From the NCBI RefSeq assembly GCF_000233955.1, contig NZ_JH376618.1:62001-126000 (forward strand): a stretch of 64,000 nucleotides of DNA. The letters run 5' to 3'. The stretch is from Paraprevotella clara YIT 11840. Lineage in GTDB: Bacteria; Bacteroidota; Bacteroidia; Bacteroidales; Bacteroidaceae. Shown one piece after another: positions 17,462-26,546 of this stretch (its first letter is position 1; each line of letters begins with the position of its first letter). The notes under the pieces were generated by a model. That model ran no database searches. It was not told the DNA's origin and was given only the letters and a program-made list of their open reading frames with translations. The position numbers were made by a program, and so were the translations under genes.

Positions 17462-18940
17462 ATGAATATGCGAAAAATATCCGTCTTTTGTGGCTCGGTC
17501 CTTGCGTGGGGCGTCGTGGCCGTATCCGGTTTTACGTCTTGTGACGACTCCATGTCGTTCACGACCGACCGCGGTGCGCTGTTATCCTTTTCCACCGATA
17601 CGGTGAGGTTCGACACTGTGATTTCCACCGTAGGGTCGAGCACGCGCCAACTGATGGTTTACAACCGTAACGCAGATGGCCTGCGTATTGCGTCCGTACG
17701 TCTGAAACAAGCGTATGCCACTCCCTTTCGGGTGAATGTGGACGGTTCCTATCTGGAGCCGGAAAGCGGGGCGCGGGCATACGATTTCGAGGTACGCACG
17801 GGAGACAGTATCCGGGTTTTTGCAGAGGTGACGATGCCCGAAAACGGGCAGGATGCCCCCGTAGCCCTGAACGACACCCTGATTTTTGCATTGGAGAGCG
17901 GGGTGGAGCAGCATGTCATTCTTACAGCCGTGGGGCAGGATGCCTATATGTGGCGTGGCAAGGTGATAGAAGCCGATACTTTGTTGGAGGCCGGACGTCC
18001 GATTGTGGTGTACGACAGTCTTTCCGTGAGAGAGGGAGTGACATTGTCCATGGCCGCAGGCGTACAGTTGTATTTCCACGACGGAGCCAACCTTTGGGTG
18101 CACGGTCGTATCGTGGCCGAAGGGACGGTCGATCGTCCGGTGGTGTTCCGTGGCGACCGTACAGACCGGATGTTCGATTATCTGCCATACGACAATACGC
18201 CTTCCCGTTGGGGGGGCATACGGTTGAAGGCCACGAGTACGGACAATCGGCTGAACCATGTGGACATCCATAGTGCTTCCTACGGTATTGCGTGCGACAG
18301 CTCTTCCACGGACGTGATGAAACTGACGTTGGAGAACAGCGTGATTCATAACGTAGGTGGCGAAGGATTGGGGCTGTACCATTGCCGTGCGTCGGTGGGC
18401 AACACCCAAATCAGCAATACGTTGGGGCATTGTGTGGCCGTGGTGGGCGGTTGGGCCGAGTTCGTGCATTGCACGTTGGCACAATTCTATCCTTGGGATG
18501 CTACGCGGGGCGATGCCTTGTATTTGGCCAACAAATGGTTGGCTTTGGATTATCCCCTTCAGCATGCCCATTTCCTGAACTGTCTGGTGACGGGGTATGC
18601 CGATGATGTAGTGACAGGGAATCTGGAAGACGAGAACAAGGATGTGGATTACTATTTCGGGAATTGCGTGCTTCGTACGGTCGAGGCGGAAGACGATGCC
18701 GCGCGTTTCGTCGGCGTGGTGTATGAAAAAAAAGGCGAGGAGGGTACCGGCCAAGAACAGTTCCGGTTGTTTGATACGGATAACTATCTGTACGATTTCC
18801 GCTTGAAAGACATTTCCGTGGCGCGTGGCAAAGGCTCGACGGAGTGGGCCGCCCGTTATCCGACGGACCGTTACGGGATAGACCGTTTGACGGAACCTAC
18901 ACCGGATGCCGGGTGCTATGAATTCGTGCCCGAAGAATGA
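17462..18940 (+). CDS. Beta-helix lipoprotein, unknown function
   Basis: The 492-residue lipoprotein has its lipobox at F-T-S-C (Cys27), followed by D-D. An Ig-like N-terminal part (about 35-155) precedes a right-handed beta-helix with right-angle turns such as N-R-L-N-H-V-D-I and L-T-L-E-N-S-V-I-H-N-V (about 165-400), as in pectate-lyase-like or NosD-like proteins. It is likely outer-membrane anchored. I know no function for it. Its TGA overlaps the ATG of the next gene (ATGA), implying translational coupling with the phosphatase-like protein. An alternative start is 17468. Confidence 0.75.
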   Translation: MNMRKISVFCGSVLAWGVVAVSGFTSCDDSMSFTTDRGALLSFSTDTVRFDTVISTVGSSTRQLMVYNRNADGLRIASVRLKQAYATPFRVNVDGSYLEPESGARAYDFEVRTGDSIRVFAEVTMPENGQDAPVALNDTLIFALESGVEQHVILTAVGQDAYMWRGKVIEADTLLEAGRPIVVYDSLSVREGVTLSMAAGVQLYFHDGANLWVHGRIVAEGTVDRPVVFRGDRTDRMFDYLPYDNTPSRWGGIRLKATSTDNRLNHVDIHSASYGIACDSSSTDVMKLTLENSVIHNVGGEGLGLYHCRASVGNTQISNTLGHCVAVVGGWAEFVHCTLAQFYPWDATRGDALYLANKWLALDYPLQHAHFLNCLVTGYADDVVTGNLEDENKDVDYYFGNCVLRTVEAEDDAARFVGVVYEKKGEEGTGQEQFRLFDTDNYLYDFRLKDISVARGKGSTEWAARYPTDRYGIDRLTEPTPDAGCYEFVPEE

Positions 18941-19947
18941 AACCGGTTGTTTGGCTTTCGGCATTGCTTTGTGGATGGAGCGCGTGGCTTCCGGTCAAGG
19001 GGCAGCAACCTTTCCGGGTCATGTTCTACAACGTGGAGAACTTGTTCGACTGCCGTCATGACAGCCTGAAGGAAGACCGTGAGTTTCTACCCGACGGAGA
19101 GAAGAAATGGACACCGTCTCGTTACTGGCGCAAGTTGGACGCCTTGTCCAAGGTCGTTGCGGCTGTGGGAGAAGAACGTTTGCCGGATTTGGTCGGGTTG
19201 TGCGAGGTGGAAAACGACAGTGTGCTTTTCGATTTGACCCGGCGTTCGTCCCTGCGTGCGCTCGGTTACCGTTACGTGGCGACCCACTCCCCCGATGTGC
19301 GGGGCATCGACGTGGCCCTGCTCTACCAGCCGGGTAGTTTCCGTTTATTGGAGTCCCATGAAATTCCTGTCCCTTCCGCAGAAGCCGGATTCCGGCCCAC
19401 GCGCAACGTCTTGTACGTAAAAGGAGAAGTACTCTCGGGAGATACGTTGCACGTGCTCGTATGCCATCTGCCCAGTCGTTTGGGAGCGACCCGTGTTTCG
19501 CGCCGCCATCGGATGCTGGCCGCACGGACGGTGCGAGCTGTAGCCGATTCGGTGCGTACGGCTACGTCCGATGCCCGTATCTTGTGGATGGGCGATTTCA
19601 ATGCCGATGTGGAGGATAGAGTGTTCCGCGAGGTGGTTTTCCCGTATTTCCGTGAGCCGGGGCTTTCCCCCTTCTGCGCAGACGGAGTGAGAGGCTCCTA
19701 CCGCTACCGGGGGATATGGGAAACTATTGACCATATCTTGGTCAGTCCGGTGTTGATGGACAACAGCCGTCCGTTTCATACGTCCGATGGATGTCGCGCC
19801 ATAGTGGCCTTTCCTTTTATGTGCGAACGGGAAAAGACGTATGGCGGCGTTCGTCCGTTTCGCACCTATCAAGGCCCGTTGTATAAGGGGGGATACAGCG
19901 ACCATTTTCCGGTGACGCTGGATTTCGAGTGGTGTTTTCCTGAATGA
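18937..19947 (+). CDS. Exported endonuclease/exonuclease/phosphatase-family protein
   Basis: The 336-residue protein has a signal peptide (likely cut near K-G-Q, residue 23) and an EEP (DNase I-like) fold. Motifs include F-Y-N-V-E-N-L-F-D (metal-binding Glu), L-C-E-V-E-N, G-I-D-V-A-L-L-Y, C-H-L-P-S-R, M-G-D-F-N-A-D and the final S-D-H-F-P-V (catalytic His). It may hydrolyse phosphodiesters or phosphomonoesters in the periplasm; the substrate cannot be read from sequence. It overlaps the beta-helix lipoprotein by 4 bp. It is convergent with rlmH (17-bp gap). Confidence 0.85.
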   Translation: MKPVVWLSALLCGWSAWLPVKGQQPFRVMFYNVENLFDCRHDSLKEDREFLPDGEKKWTPSRYWRKLDALSKVVAAVGEERLPDLVGLCEVENDSVLFDLTRRSSLRALGYRYVATHSPDVRGIDVALLYQPGSFRLLESHEIPVPSAEAGFRPTRNVLYVKGEVLSGDTLHVLVCHLPSRLGATRVSRRHRMLAARTVRAVADSVRTATSDARILWMGDFNADVEDRVFREVVFPYFREPGLSPFCADGVRGSYRYRGIWETIDHILVSPVLMDNSRPFHTSDGCRAIVAFPFMCEREKTYGGVRPFRTYQGPLYKGGYSDHFPVTLDFEWCFPE

Positions 19948-19964
19948 ATGTCTGCCCGGAAGGG

Positions 19965-20438
19965 TTATTCATGATGATAAGGTTCGCCGTTGATGATGGT
20001 CATGGCCCGATAGATTTGTTCGGTGAAAATCAGACGGATCATTTGATGCGAGAATGTCATGCGCGAAAGCGAGACTTTCTCGTTTGCCTTTTCGTAGATG
20101 CGCGGTGAGAAACCGTAGGGACCGCCCACGACGAACACCATCCGTTTCAGTCCGGCTGCCATCCGCTTTTCCATCCATGCGGCTAACTCCACCGAACGAT
20201 GTTCCCGTCCGTGTTCGTCCAGCAAGACGATATGGTCGCCCGGTTGGAACGCTTTCAACAGCAAATCCGCTTCTTTCTCCTTTTGTTGTTCTTCCGAAAG
20301 GCTTTTGGTGTTCCGCAATTCCGGTATGACTTCGATGTCGAAAGGTAGGTAGTGCCGGATACGTTTGGCATATTCTTCTATGCCTGCAATGAAATGCGGG
20401 TCGTTCGTCTTGCCGACGACGAGTAGGGTAATTTTCAT
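19965..20438 (-). CDS. rlmH: 23S rRNA (pseudouridine-1915-N3) methyltransferase
   Basis: The 157-residue SPOUT-fold enzyme methylates N3 of pseudouridine 1915 in 23S rRNA helix 69, acting on assembled 70S ribosomes. The family features are M-K-I-T-L-L-V-V-G-K-T, L-L-D-E-H-G, F-V-V-G-G-P-Y-G-F (SAM knot), L-S-L/S-R-M-T-F-S-H-Q-M-I-R and the C-terminal P-Y-H-H. Length matches the usual 155-160 residues. The Pmp3-like gene lies 15 bp upstream on the same strand. Confidence 0.96.
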   Translation of the reverse strand: MKITLLVVGKTNDPHFIAGIEEYAKRIRHYLPFDIEVIPELRNTKSLSEEQQKEKEADLLLKAFQPGDHIVLLDEHGREHRSVELAAWMEKRMAAGLKRMVFVVGGPYGFSPRIYEKANEKVSLSRMTFSHQMIRLIFTEQIYRAMTIINGEPYHHE

Positions 20439-20453
20439 GGCCGCGACGGATTA

Positions 20454-20606
20454 TTATTTTTTGTTTAGGATGACCAAAGCCGCAATGACTCCCGGAATCC
20501 AACCGGCCAGGGTGAGGATGAACACGATGACTACCGAGCCGCAACCCTGGTCCAGTACGGCCAAAGGCGGAAAAATGATGGAAAGGAGAACTCTGAATAA
20601 TGACAT
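20454..20606 (-). CDS. Pmp3/YqaE-family small membrane peptide
   Basis: This 50-codon gene is easily missed. Translated from 20606 it reads M-S-L-F-R-V-L-L-S-I-I-F-P-P-L-A-V-L, then D-Q-G-C-G-S, then a second hydrophobic helix with L-A-G-W-I-P-G-V-I-A-A. Two transmembrane helices with F-P-P-L-A-V and G-W-I-P-G are the Pmp3/YqaE signature (normally G-W-I-P-G-I-I-H-A). These proteolipids are linked to membrane potential and salt or cold stress in other organisms. It may be transcribed with rlmH. Confidence 0.85.
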   Translation of the reverse strand: MSLFRVLLSIIFPPLAVLDQGCGSVVIVFILTLAGWIPGVIAALVILNKK

Positions 20607-20731
20607 TTTATTTTCTTATGCGTTTGATTGACGGGTCAAAGTTAGGAAAAAGTTTCAAGAACCGACACGGAAACCCTCCGTTTCTGTACGGTTTTGTGCC
20701 TACGGTAGGGCAAGGCGCGTTCCGGCCTTCT

Positions 20732-21676
20732 TCAAAAGTCGATGGCGGCCACGTCCTTCTGCGCTTTCCGGAAGTCTTCCACGAGTTGCCGCACGATGTC
20801 CCCGGCGGGACGTATGGCATCTACGGACGATGCGATTTGTCCGATTTCGAGTTCGCCTTGTTCTGTGTCCCCCTCGAAAATACCGCGCTTGGAGGCCGCT
20901 TTGCCTAAAATGTCGCGCAGTTCTTCCGCATGGGCCCCACGGGCCTCCGCTTCGGCCACTTTGTCGAACAGCCCATTCCGCACCAGACGTGTGGGCGACA
21001 GTTTTTTAAGGCAGAGCATCGTGCCGCCTTCGTCCAAAGCGAGGCAACGCTGTTTGAAGGCTTCCGAAGCCGAACTTTCTGCCGACAGGGCAAAAAGGGT
21101 ACCGATTTGTACCCCTTCGGCTCCTAATGCCATGGCTGCCAACATCGCTTCTCCGCTGCCGATTCCTCCGGCTGCCACGACCGGAAGGCCGGTGGCGCGG
21201 CGCACTTGCGGTATCAGGGTGAGGGTCGTCGTTTCTTCCCGTCCGTTATGTCCTCCGGCTTCGAATCCTTCGGCTACGATGGCGTCTACTCCGGCCTCCT
21301 CGCATTTCCGTGCGAATTTACTGCTCGACACCACATGGGCCACCGTCACGCCCGCCTCGTGAAGCATCGGGGTGAATTTCTTGGGGCTTCCGGCCGAGGT
21401 GAACACTATTTTCACTTCTTCCCGTATGAGGATGTCCATCAGCCGGTCTATTTCCGGATACATCAGCGGGACGTTCACGCCCCACGGCCGATCTGTAGCT
21501 GCCTTCATCTTGCGGATGTGTTCCACGAGAGTTTCCGGGTGCATCGAACCGGCTCCGAGCAGTCCCAATCCGCCGGCTTGGCTGACGGCGGTAGCCAACC
21601 GCCATCCGCTGCACCACACCATACCGCCTTGTATGATGGGGTAACGGATGCCGAAAAGTTTGCATATTCTGTTCAT
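20732..21676 (-). CDS. Nitronate monooxygenase/FabK-like NAD(P)H flavin oxidoreductase
   Basis: The start is placed at ATG 21676 (M-N-R-I-C-K-L-F), giving 314 residues; the frame is open further upstream but a promoter lies at 21706-21713. The TIM barrel shows Y-P-I-I-Q-G-G-M, G-G-L-G-L-L-G, G-H-N-G-R-E, V-V-A-A-G-G-I-G-S-G and G-A-E-G-V-Q-I-G-T, all FMN-binding marks of the 2-nitropropane dioxygenase/FabK family. It could be an enoyl-ACP reductase (FabK) or detoxify nitronates; the sequence does not separate these. It is separated from nadC by a modular repeat array. Confidence 0.85.
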   Translation of the reverse strand: MNRICKLFGIRYPIIQGGMVWCSGWRLATAVSQAGGLGLLGAGSMHPETLVEHIRKMKAATDRPWGVNVPLMYPEIDRLMDILIREEVKIVFTSAGSPKKFTPMLHEAGVTVAHVVSSSKFARKCEEAGVDAIVAEGFEAGGHNGREETTTLTLIPQVRRATGLPVVAAGGIGSGEAMLAAMALGAEGVQIGTLFALSAESSASEAFKQRCLALDEGGTMLCLKKLSPTRLVRNGLFDKVAEAEARGAHAEELRDILGKAASKRGIFEGDTEQGELEIGQIASSVDAIRPAGDIVRQLVEDFRKAQKDVAAIDF

Positions 21677-21705
21677 GTCGCTTTGCTTTTGGGGTTGTTG
21701 TTTCC

Positions 21706-21713
21706 CAAAGGTA
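21706..21713 (-). promoter_or_regulatory. Promoter -7 element for the FabK-like gene
   Basis: CAAAGGTA reads TACCTTTG on the minus strand, 30 bp upstream of ATG 21676. This supports the shorter start. Confidence 0.65.
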
Positions 21714-21926
21714 AGCAAAAAGACGGCAGGTCGCGGCTTCGGTCCTACGGAATTAGCATTCTTTATAGGATGGTGACGGTAGGGCCAGTTCTTTGGATTG
21801 GCCCAATTTGTGCAGGGGGAGTGCCCGGAAAGTCTGCCCGTTACCCTATTTTCAGGAATATACGTGATGTCTTGATTTTTTATATTATGCAGTAGGTTGT
21901 ATATCAAACGGTTGTGCTGCTAAAAT

Positions 21927-22030
21927 CAATCTGCGCCAAACGAAAAATCATTCGGCTGAGAATGAAAAATCGTTTGGCTGAGAATGAAAAATCGTTTGGC
22001 TGAGATTGATTTCACGTTCTCAGCCGAATG
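21927..22030. repeat. 22-bp-period modular array A2 (5 units)
   Basis: Units start at 21927, 21949, 21971, 21993 and 22015. In order they are CAATCTGCGCCAAACG, CATTCGGCTGAGAATG, CGTTTGGCTGAGAATG, CGTTTGGCTGAGATTG and CGTTCTCAGCCGAATG. Spacers are AAAAAT three times, then ATTTCA, with ATTTTT after the last unit. It is the longest array in the window and lies about 90 bp upstream of the nadC promoter. Confidence 0.85.
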
Positions 22031-22122
22031 ATTTTTGTTATTCAAAAATCAAAAAATGCCGTCCATCGTTCTTTATCTTCCGAAAGGCATTGAAAAAAGC
22101 ACCTCCTTTCGTTTTTATGTTG

Positions 22123-22130
22123 TATCTTTG
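22123..22130 (+). promoter_or_regulatory. Promoter -7 element for nadC
   Basis: TATCTTTG lies 39 bp upstream of ATG 22170. It excludes the upstream in-frame start at 22035, which would precede transcription. Confidence 0.65.
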
Positions 22131-22169
22131 TCTGCAAATCATTGCGAATACATTAAAAGAATAGGAAAT

Positions 22170-23018
22170 ATGTTGTCAGTTGAAGAATTGAATGACCGTT
22201 TGATTGATTTGGCTTTTGCCGAAGACATAGGCGATGGAGACCACACTACGCTCTGCTGTATTCCGGCGGATGCCATGGGAAAATCCAAGTTGCTCATCAA
22301 GGAAGAGGGCGTGTTGGCCGGAATGGAAATCGCGATGGAGGTGTTCCGTCGCTTCGATCCGGACATGAAAGTGGAGGTGTTCATACAGGACGGGACGCAC
22401 GTGAAGCCGGGCGACGTGGCCATGGTCGTCACAGGGCGGGTGAGGAGCCTGTTGCAGACGGAGCGTCTGATGTTGAACATCATGCAACGTATGAGTGGCA
22501 TTGCTACCATGACGAACAAGTATGTGGAGCGGCTGAAGGGGACGAATACCCGTGTGCTGGACACGCGTAAGACGACCCCGGGCATGCGTATGTTGGAAAA
22601 GGCGGCCGTGAAAATCGGAGGCGGCGTGAACCACCGTATCGGATTGTTCGACATGATTCTCCTGAAGGACAACCACGTAGACTTCGCCGGAGGCATCGCC
22701 AACGCCATCAACCGTTGCCATGAGTATCTCAAGGAAAAGGGAAAGGACCTGAAGATAGAAATCGAAGTGCGTAACTTCGATGAACTGCAACAGGTGTTGG
22801 ATATGGGCGGTGTTGACCGTATCATGCTCGACAACTTCTCCGTGGAGGATACGCGTAAGGCCGTGGAGATGGTGGCCGGACGTTTTGAAACGGAGTCGAG
22901 CGGCGGTATCACTTTCGACACTTTGCGCGATTATGCCGAGTGTGGGGTAGACTTCATTTCCGTCGGGGCACTGACCCATTCCGTCAAAGGGTTGGATATG
23001 AGTTTTAAGGCTTGTTGA
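22170..23018 (+). CDS. nadC: Nicotinate-nucleotide pyrophosphorylase (carboxylating)
   Basis: The 282-residue quinolinate phosphoribosyltransferase converts quinolinate and PRPP to nicotinate mononucleotide in de novo NAD synthesis. A-E-D-I-G-D-G-D-H-T-T near the N terminus, L-D-T-R-K-T-T-P-G-M-R and K-D-N-H are the substrate-binding signatures, followed by E-V-E/R-N-F-D-E and M-L-D-N-F and the C-terminal S-S-G-G-I. Length is standard. I start at M-L-S-V-E-E-L-N (22170) because the promoter is at 22123. nadA and nadB are not in the window. Confidence 0.95.
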   Translation: MLSVEELNDRLIDLAFAEDIGDGDHTTLCCIPADAMGKSKLLIKEEGVLAGMEIAMEVFRRFDPDMKVEVFIQDGTHVKPGDVAMVVTGRVRSLLQTERLMLNIMQRMSGIATMTNKYVERLKGTNTRVLDTRKTTPGMRMLEKAAVKIGGGVNHRIGLFDMILLKDNHVDFAGGIANAINRCHEYLKEKGKDLKIEIEVRNFDELQQVLDMGGVDRIMLDNFSVEDTRKAVEMVAGRFETESSGGITFDTLRDYAECGVDFISVGALTHSVKGLDMSFKAC

Positions 23019-23132
23019 CAGGCCATGAGTCTGTCGGATTGACAAACGGTTGCCGGGACTGTCTCGTCGTGAAAACGGAAGGGAGACAGCCTTGGTAATC
23101 GTTTTTTGCATATATAATAAGGTATATAAGAT

Positions 23133-24818
23133 ATGAAGAAGCACTTTTGGTGGATGAGTGTGGCTTTGTGGCTCCCTTTGCAGGCAGCGGCACAGGACGA
23201 GCGTTTCCATTCCCCGGTGGACATTCCGTTCCTGATGTCGGGCAGTTTCGGCGAGCCGCGTCCGAACCATTTCCATTGCGGCATCGACGTGAAAACGCAA
23301 GGCGTGGTGGGTAAACGGGTACTGTCTGTGTGCGACGGTTATGTGTCGCGGCTTACGGTGGGTTACGACGGTTTTGGCAATGCCGTTTATGTGACGCACC
23401 CCAACGGCCTGGTATCCGTTTATTGCCATTTGAACGAGTTCGTTCCGGCCTTGCAGGAGGTTGTCCGAAGGTGTCAGTACAAAGAAGAGACGGAGCGGGT
23501 AGACGTGAAGCTTCCACCCGCCGTGTTTCCCGTAAAGGCGGGGGATTTGATTGCTTACAGCGGTAATACGGGGGCTTCTCTTGCCCCTCATCTTCATTTG
23601 GAATTGCATCGTGTGTCGGACGGGGCGTTGGTGGATCCGTTACCTTATTTCCAACATTTGCTGACGGACGACATGTCACCGGTCGTCCACGGGGTGAAGC
23701 TGTATGCTTGTCCGGGGCGGGGTTGGATAGACACCGGAGGGTCGTCCAAGACTTTCACGGTCACGGCCGATGCTTCTGCCCGTGTGGTCCGGGCTTGGGG
23801 GCATGTAGGTGCTGCCGTTTGGGCGGACGACCTGATGAACAACACACAGAACAAGTTCGGCATCCGTCGCATCACGCTGAAAGTGGACGGCAGGCAGGTT
23901 TTCCAAAGCCTGATGGACGAATTCATGCCGGACGAAAATCCGTTGGTGAATTCGTGGGGAGACTATCCCCACTACCGGAAAACGAAGCATTGGTATTTGA
24001 AGTCTTTTGTGGATCTGGGTAACACATTGTGTTTCCTTTCGGCCGACGAGAACCGAGGTTGGGTGGACGTGGACGAGGAACGCGACTACCTCTTTGAATA
24101 TGCCTTGGAGGATTTGAAGGGAAACGTCCGGGTGTGCCGTTTTACGGTGCGGGGCGAACGTGACGACGCGCGTTTGGCCGAAGCGGAAGAGCGCGAACAG
24201 CTCCGGAGGGCTTCGGGCGCATGGTTGGAGTACGGTCGTCCGCAAGTGGTACAACGTCCGGGGATGGAGTTGCGTATTCCGGCAGGAGCATTGACAAAAG
24301 ATGAAGTGCTTCGCGTGGGAGTGGAAGCAAAGGAAGACGGGATTTCCAACCTTTATGTGCTTCACGATGAGTTTGTGCCACTGGTGAAATGGGCCACGTT
24401 GATGTTGGCTCCCCGTACGCCAGTGTCCCGTCCGGAGAAATGTTATATCGAGTCTTCCCGTGGATATGTAGGGGGAGACTATGCAGACGGTTGGTTTTCT
24501 GCCCGGATTCGGGATTTGGGAGAGTCGTATGCGTTGGCTATGGACACCGTGGCGCCTGTGGTTCGTTGGAAGACGGCTTTCAATGGAAAGAAAGTCAGTG
24601 TGTTGCGTTGCGAACTGACGGACAGCGGTTCGGGGGTGAAGTCTTTTAAGGCATACGTGGACGGCCGGTTTGTGCTCTTTACTTCTTATCGGGGAGTGTG
24701 GACTTGCCGGTTGAAAGAAACGCCGTTGCGTCCGGAGGGCAAACGCCGCCGGTTGACCGTGAAGGTGACGGACCGTTGCGGGAATGAAACGGTGGATGAG
24801 AAAGAGTTTATTTATTAA
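23133..24818 (+). CDS. Secreted M23-family (LytM-like) metallopeptidase
   Basis: The 561-residue protein has a signal peptide (cut near A-A-A-Q, residue 21). The zinc peptidase domain lies at about 30-170: N-H-F-H-C-G-I-D-V (H-x-x-x-D), G-N-A-V-Y-V-T-H-P, and H-L-H-L-E (H-x-H), after V-K-A-G-D-L-I-A-Y-S-G-N-T-G. The remaining 390 residues are beta-rich with no domain I can name. It likely cleaves peptidoglycan cross-bridges in the periplasm. An imperfect hairpin (23059-23089) lies between it and nadC. Confidence 0.88.
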   Translation: MKKHFWWMSVALWLPLQAAAQDERFHSPVDIPFLMSGSFGEPRPNHFHCGIDVKTQGVVGKRVLSVCDGYVSRLTVGYDGFGNAVYVTHPNGLVSVYCHLNEFVPALQEVVRRCQYKEETERVDVKLPPAVFPVKAGDLIAYSGNTGASLAPHLHLELHRVSDGALVDPLPYFQHLLTDDMSPVVHGVKLYACPGRGWIDTGGSSKTFTVTADASARVVRAWGHVGAAVWADDLMNNTQNKFGIRRITLKVDGRQVFQSLMDEFMPDENPLVNSWGDYPHYRKTKHWYLKSFVDLGNTLCFLSADENRGWVDVDEERDYLFEYALEDLKGNVRVCRFTVRGERDDARLAEAEEREQLRRASGAWLEYGRPQVVQRPGMELRIPAGALTKDEVLRVGVEAKEDGISNLYVLHDEFVPLVKWATLMLAPRTPVSRPEKCYIESSRGYVGGDYADGWFSARIRDLGESYALAMDTVAPVVRWKTAFNGKKVSVLRCELTDSGSGVKSFKAYVDGRFVLFTSYRGVWTCRLKETPLRPEGKRRRLTVKVTDRCGNETVDEKEFIY

Positions 24819-24840
24819 CGATAGGTTTATTTACAGAAAG

Positions 24841-26490
24841 ATGAAAATCAAATGGATAATGACGGTCGTGCTGGCGGTGTGCACGGGCTACGGGCAGGCT
24901 TGCACGAATCTGATTGTAGGAAAGAAGGCATCGGTCGACGGGTCGGTCATCGTGTCTTACAGTGCGGATGACTTCGGCAGTTTCGGTTATTTGCGCCATT
25001 GGGCGGCCGGAAAGCATGCGAAGGGTGCTACGCGTTCGGTATATAATTGGGAAAACAACAATTATGCGGGAGAGATAGAAGAAGCCCCCGAAACGTACAA
25101 CGTGATAGGAAATATGAACGAATACCAGTTGACGATTACGGAAACGACTTTCGGTGGCCGTGCCGAACTGGTAGATTCAACCGGATTGTTGGATTACGGT
25201 AGCTTGATATACATTACTTTGCAGCGTGCCAAGACTGCGAAAGAAGCTATCGGAGTGATGACGAATCTGATTGATAAATACGGGTATAACAGTGAAGGCG
25301 AGAGCTTTACGATAGCAGACAAGAACGAGGCGTGGGTCATGGATCTGATTGGAAAAGGGACGGGACGCAAAGGTGCGGTGTGGGTGGCCGTGCGTGTGCC
25401 GGACGATTGTATCTGTGCCCATGCCAACCAGAGCCGCATCCGCCGCTTTCCGTTGCGTGACAAGGAGAATTGTCTTTATTCCAAAGACGTGATTAGCTTT
25501 GCTCGCGAGAAGGGATATTTCAAGGGAAAGAAAGACAGCGATTTTTCATTTGCCGATGCTTATGCTCCCGCTGATTTCAGTGCTTTGCGTTTTTGCGAGG
25601 CACGGGTGTGGAGCTTCTTTAACCGCTATGTGGACGGAATGGAGAAATATTTGCCATACGCTTCGGGAGAAAATCCGCAGGCCGAACCGATGCCGCTGTT
25701 TGTCAAGCCGAACCGCCTGCTTTCCGTGCAGGACGTGAAGGATATGATGCGCGACCATTACGAAGGTACTCCGTTGGCTTTGGACAACGATCCCGGTATG
25801 GGACCTTTTGAAGCTCCTTACCGCCCCACGCCGTTGACATGGGAGGTAGACGGGAAGATGTATTTCAACGAACGTCCTATCTCTACCCAACAGTCGGCGT
25901 TTGTCATGGTGGCACAGATGCGCAGCCAGTTGCCTGATTATGTGGGTGGCGTACTGTGGTTCGGCTGCGACGATGCGAACATGATGGCTTTCACGCCGGT
26001 GTATTGCTGTACGGACTTGGTGCCGGAGTGTTATAGCGACAAGGTGGCGGACGATTTGCACTTTTCTTTTAAAAGTGCTTTCTGGGTATGTAATTGGGTA
26101 AGCAGCATCGTGTATCCCCGTTACAGCCAGTTGTTCGGTGAACTCAAGACTGTGCGCGACCGATTGGAAACCGATTACAATACGTTACAGGAGAAAACGG
26201 AAAAAGAAGCCATGGCATTGGCCGGGACGGAGGGCGAAGGGATGTCGGCAGCCCGTAAATACCTGACGGCTTATACGAACCGGACGGCTGCCGGAATGCT
26301 CTATGAATGGATGGAGCTGGGCAAGCGTCTGATGGTGAAATATATTGACGGGACCGTACGTCCTGAAAGAGACGGGCAGTATGTGCGTACGCCCGGAGGG
26401 TTGGGCGTTCCGGTAGAACGTCCGGGATATCCGGAACGTTATCGCCGTGAAATCGTGAAAGCTACGGGAGATCGCTTTGAGGTGAAATAA
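24841..26490 (+). CDS. C69-family dipeptidase (exported)
   Basis: Starting at ATG 24841 gives 549 residues with a signal peptide ending G-Y-G-Q-A; the next residue, Cys21 in C-T-N-L-I-V-G, would become the N-terminal nucleophile, the hallmark of the Ntn-hydrolase C69 family. S-V-I-V-S-Y-S-A-D-D, E-T-T-F-G-G-R and the W-V-M-D-L-I-G-K-G-T block also match. The in-frame start at 24784 would overlap the upstream gene and spoil the signal peptide. The promoter was not identified; coupling to the M23 gene (22-bp gap) is likely. Confidence 0.88.
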   Translation: MKIKWIMTVVLAVCTGYGQACTNLIVGKKASVDGSVIVSYSADDFGSFGYLRHWAAGKHAKGATRSVYNWENNNYAGEIEEAPETYNVIGNMNEYQLTITETTFGGRAELVDSTGLLDYGSLIYITLQRAKTAKEAIGVMTNLIDKYGYNSEGESFTIADKNEAWVMDLIGKGTGRKGAVWVAVRVPDDCICAHANQSRIRRFPLRDKENCLYSKDVISFAREKGYFKGKKDSDFSFADAYAPADFSALRFCEARVWSFFNRYVDGMEKYLPYASGENPQAEPMPLFVKPNRLLSVQDVKDMMRDHYEGTPLALDNDPGMGPFEAPYRPTPLTWEVDGKMYFNERPISTQQSAFVMVAQMRSQLPDYVGGVLWFGCDDANMMAFTPVYCCTDLVPECYSDKVADDLHFSFKSAFWVCNWVSSIVYPRYSQLFGELKTVRDRLETDYNTLQEKTEKEAMALAGTEGEGMSAARKYLTAYTNRTAAGMLYEWMELGKRLMVKYIDGTVRPERDGQYVRTPGGLGVPVERPGYPERYRREIVKATGDRFEVK

Positions 26491-26546
26491 ATCGTGCAAT
26501 TAGGGTATTTTCAGATTTCATCGTAGGCGATATGCTGTGAATTGAG

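Larger units (their letters stand above)
21677..22169. other. Divergent intergenic region with array A2
   Basis: This 493-bp gap holds the minus-strand promoter for the flavoprotein (21706-21713), an A/T-rich stretch without genes, the five-unit 22-bp-period array (21927-22030) and the nadC promoter (22123-22130). I see no coding sequence in it. Confidence 0.7.

Noticed and set aside
21927-22030. 22-bp-period arrays as CRISPR
   Set aside because: There is no constant repeat with unique spacers: the 16-bp parts vary and the 6-bp parts are near constant, both too short, and no cas genes are nearby.
22035-22169. 45-codon N-terminal extension of NadC
   Set aside because: The promoter at 22123-22130 and the normal family start place the true ATG at 22170.
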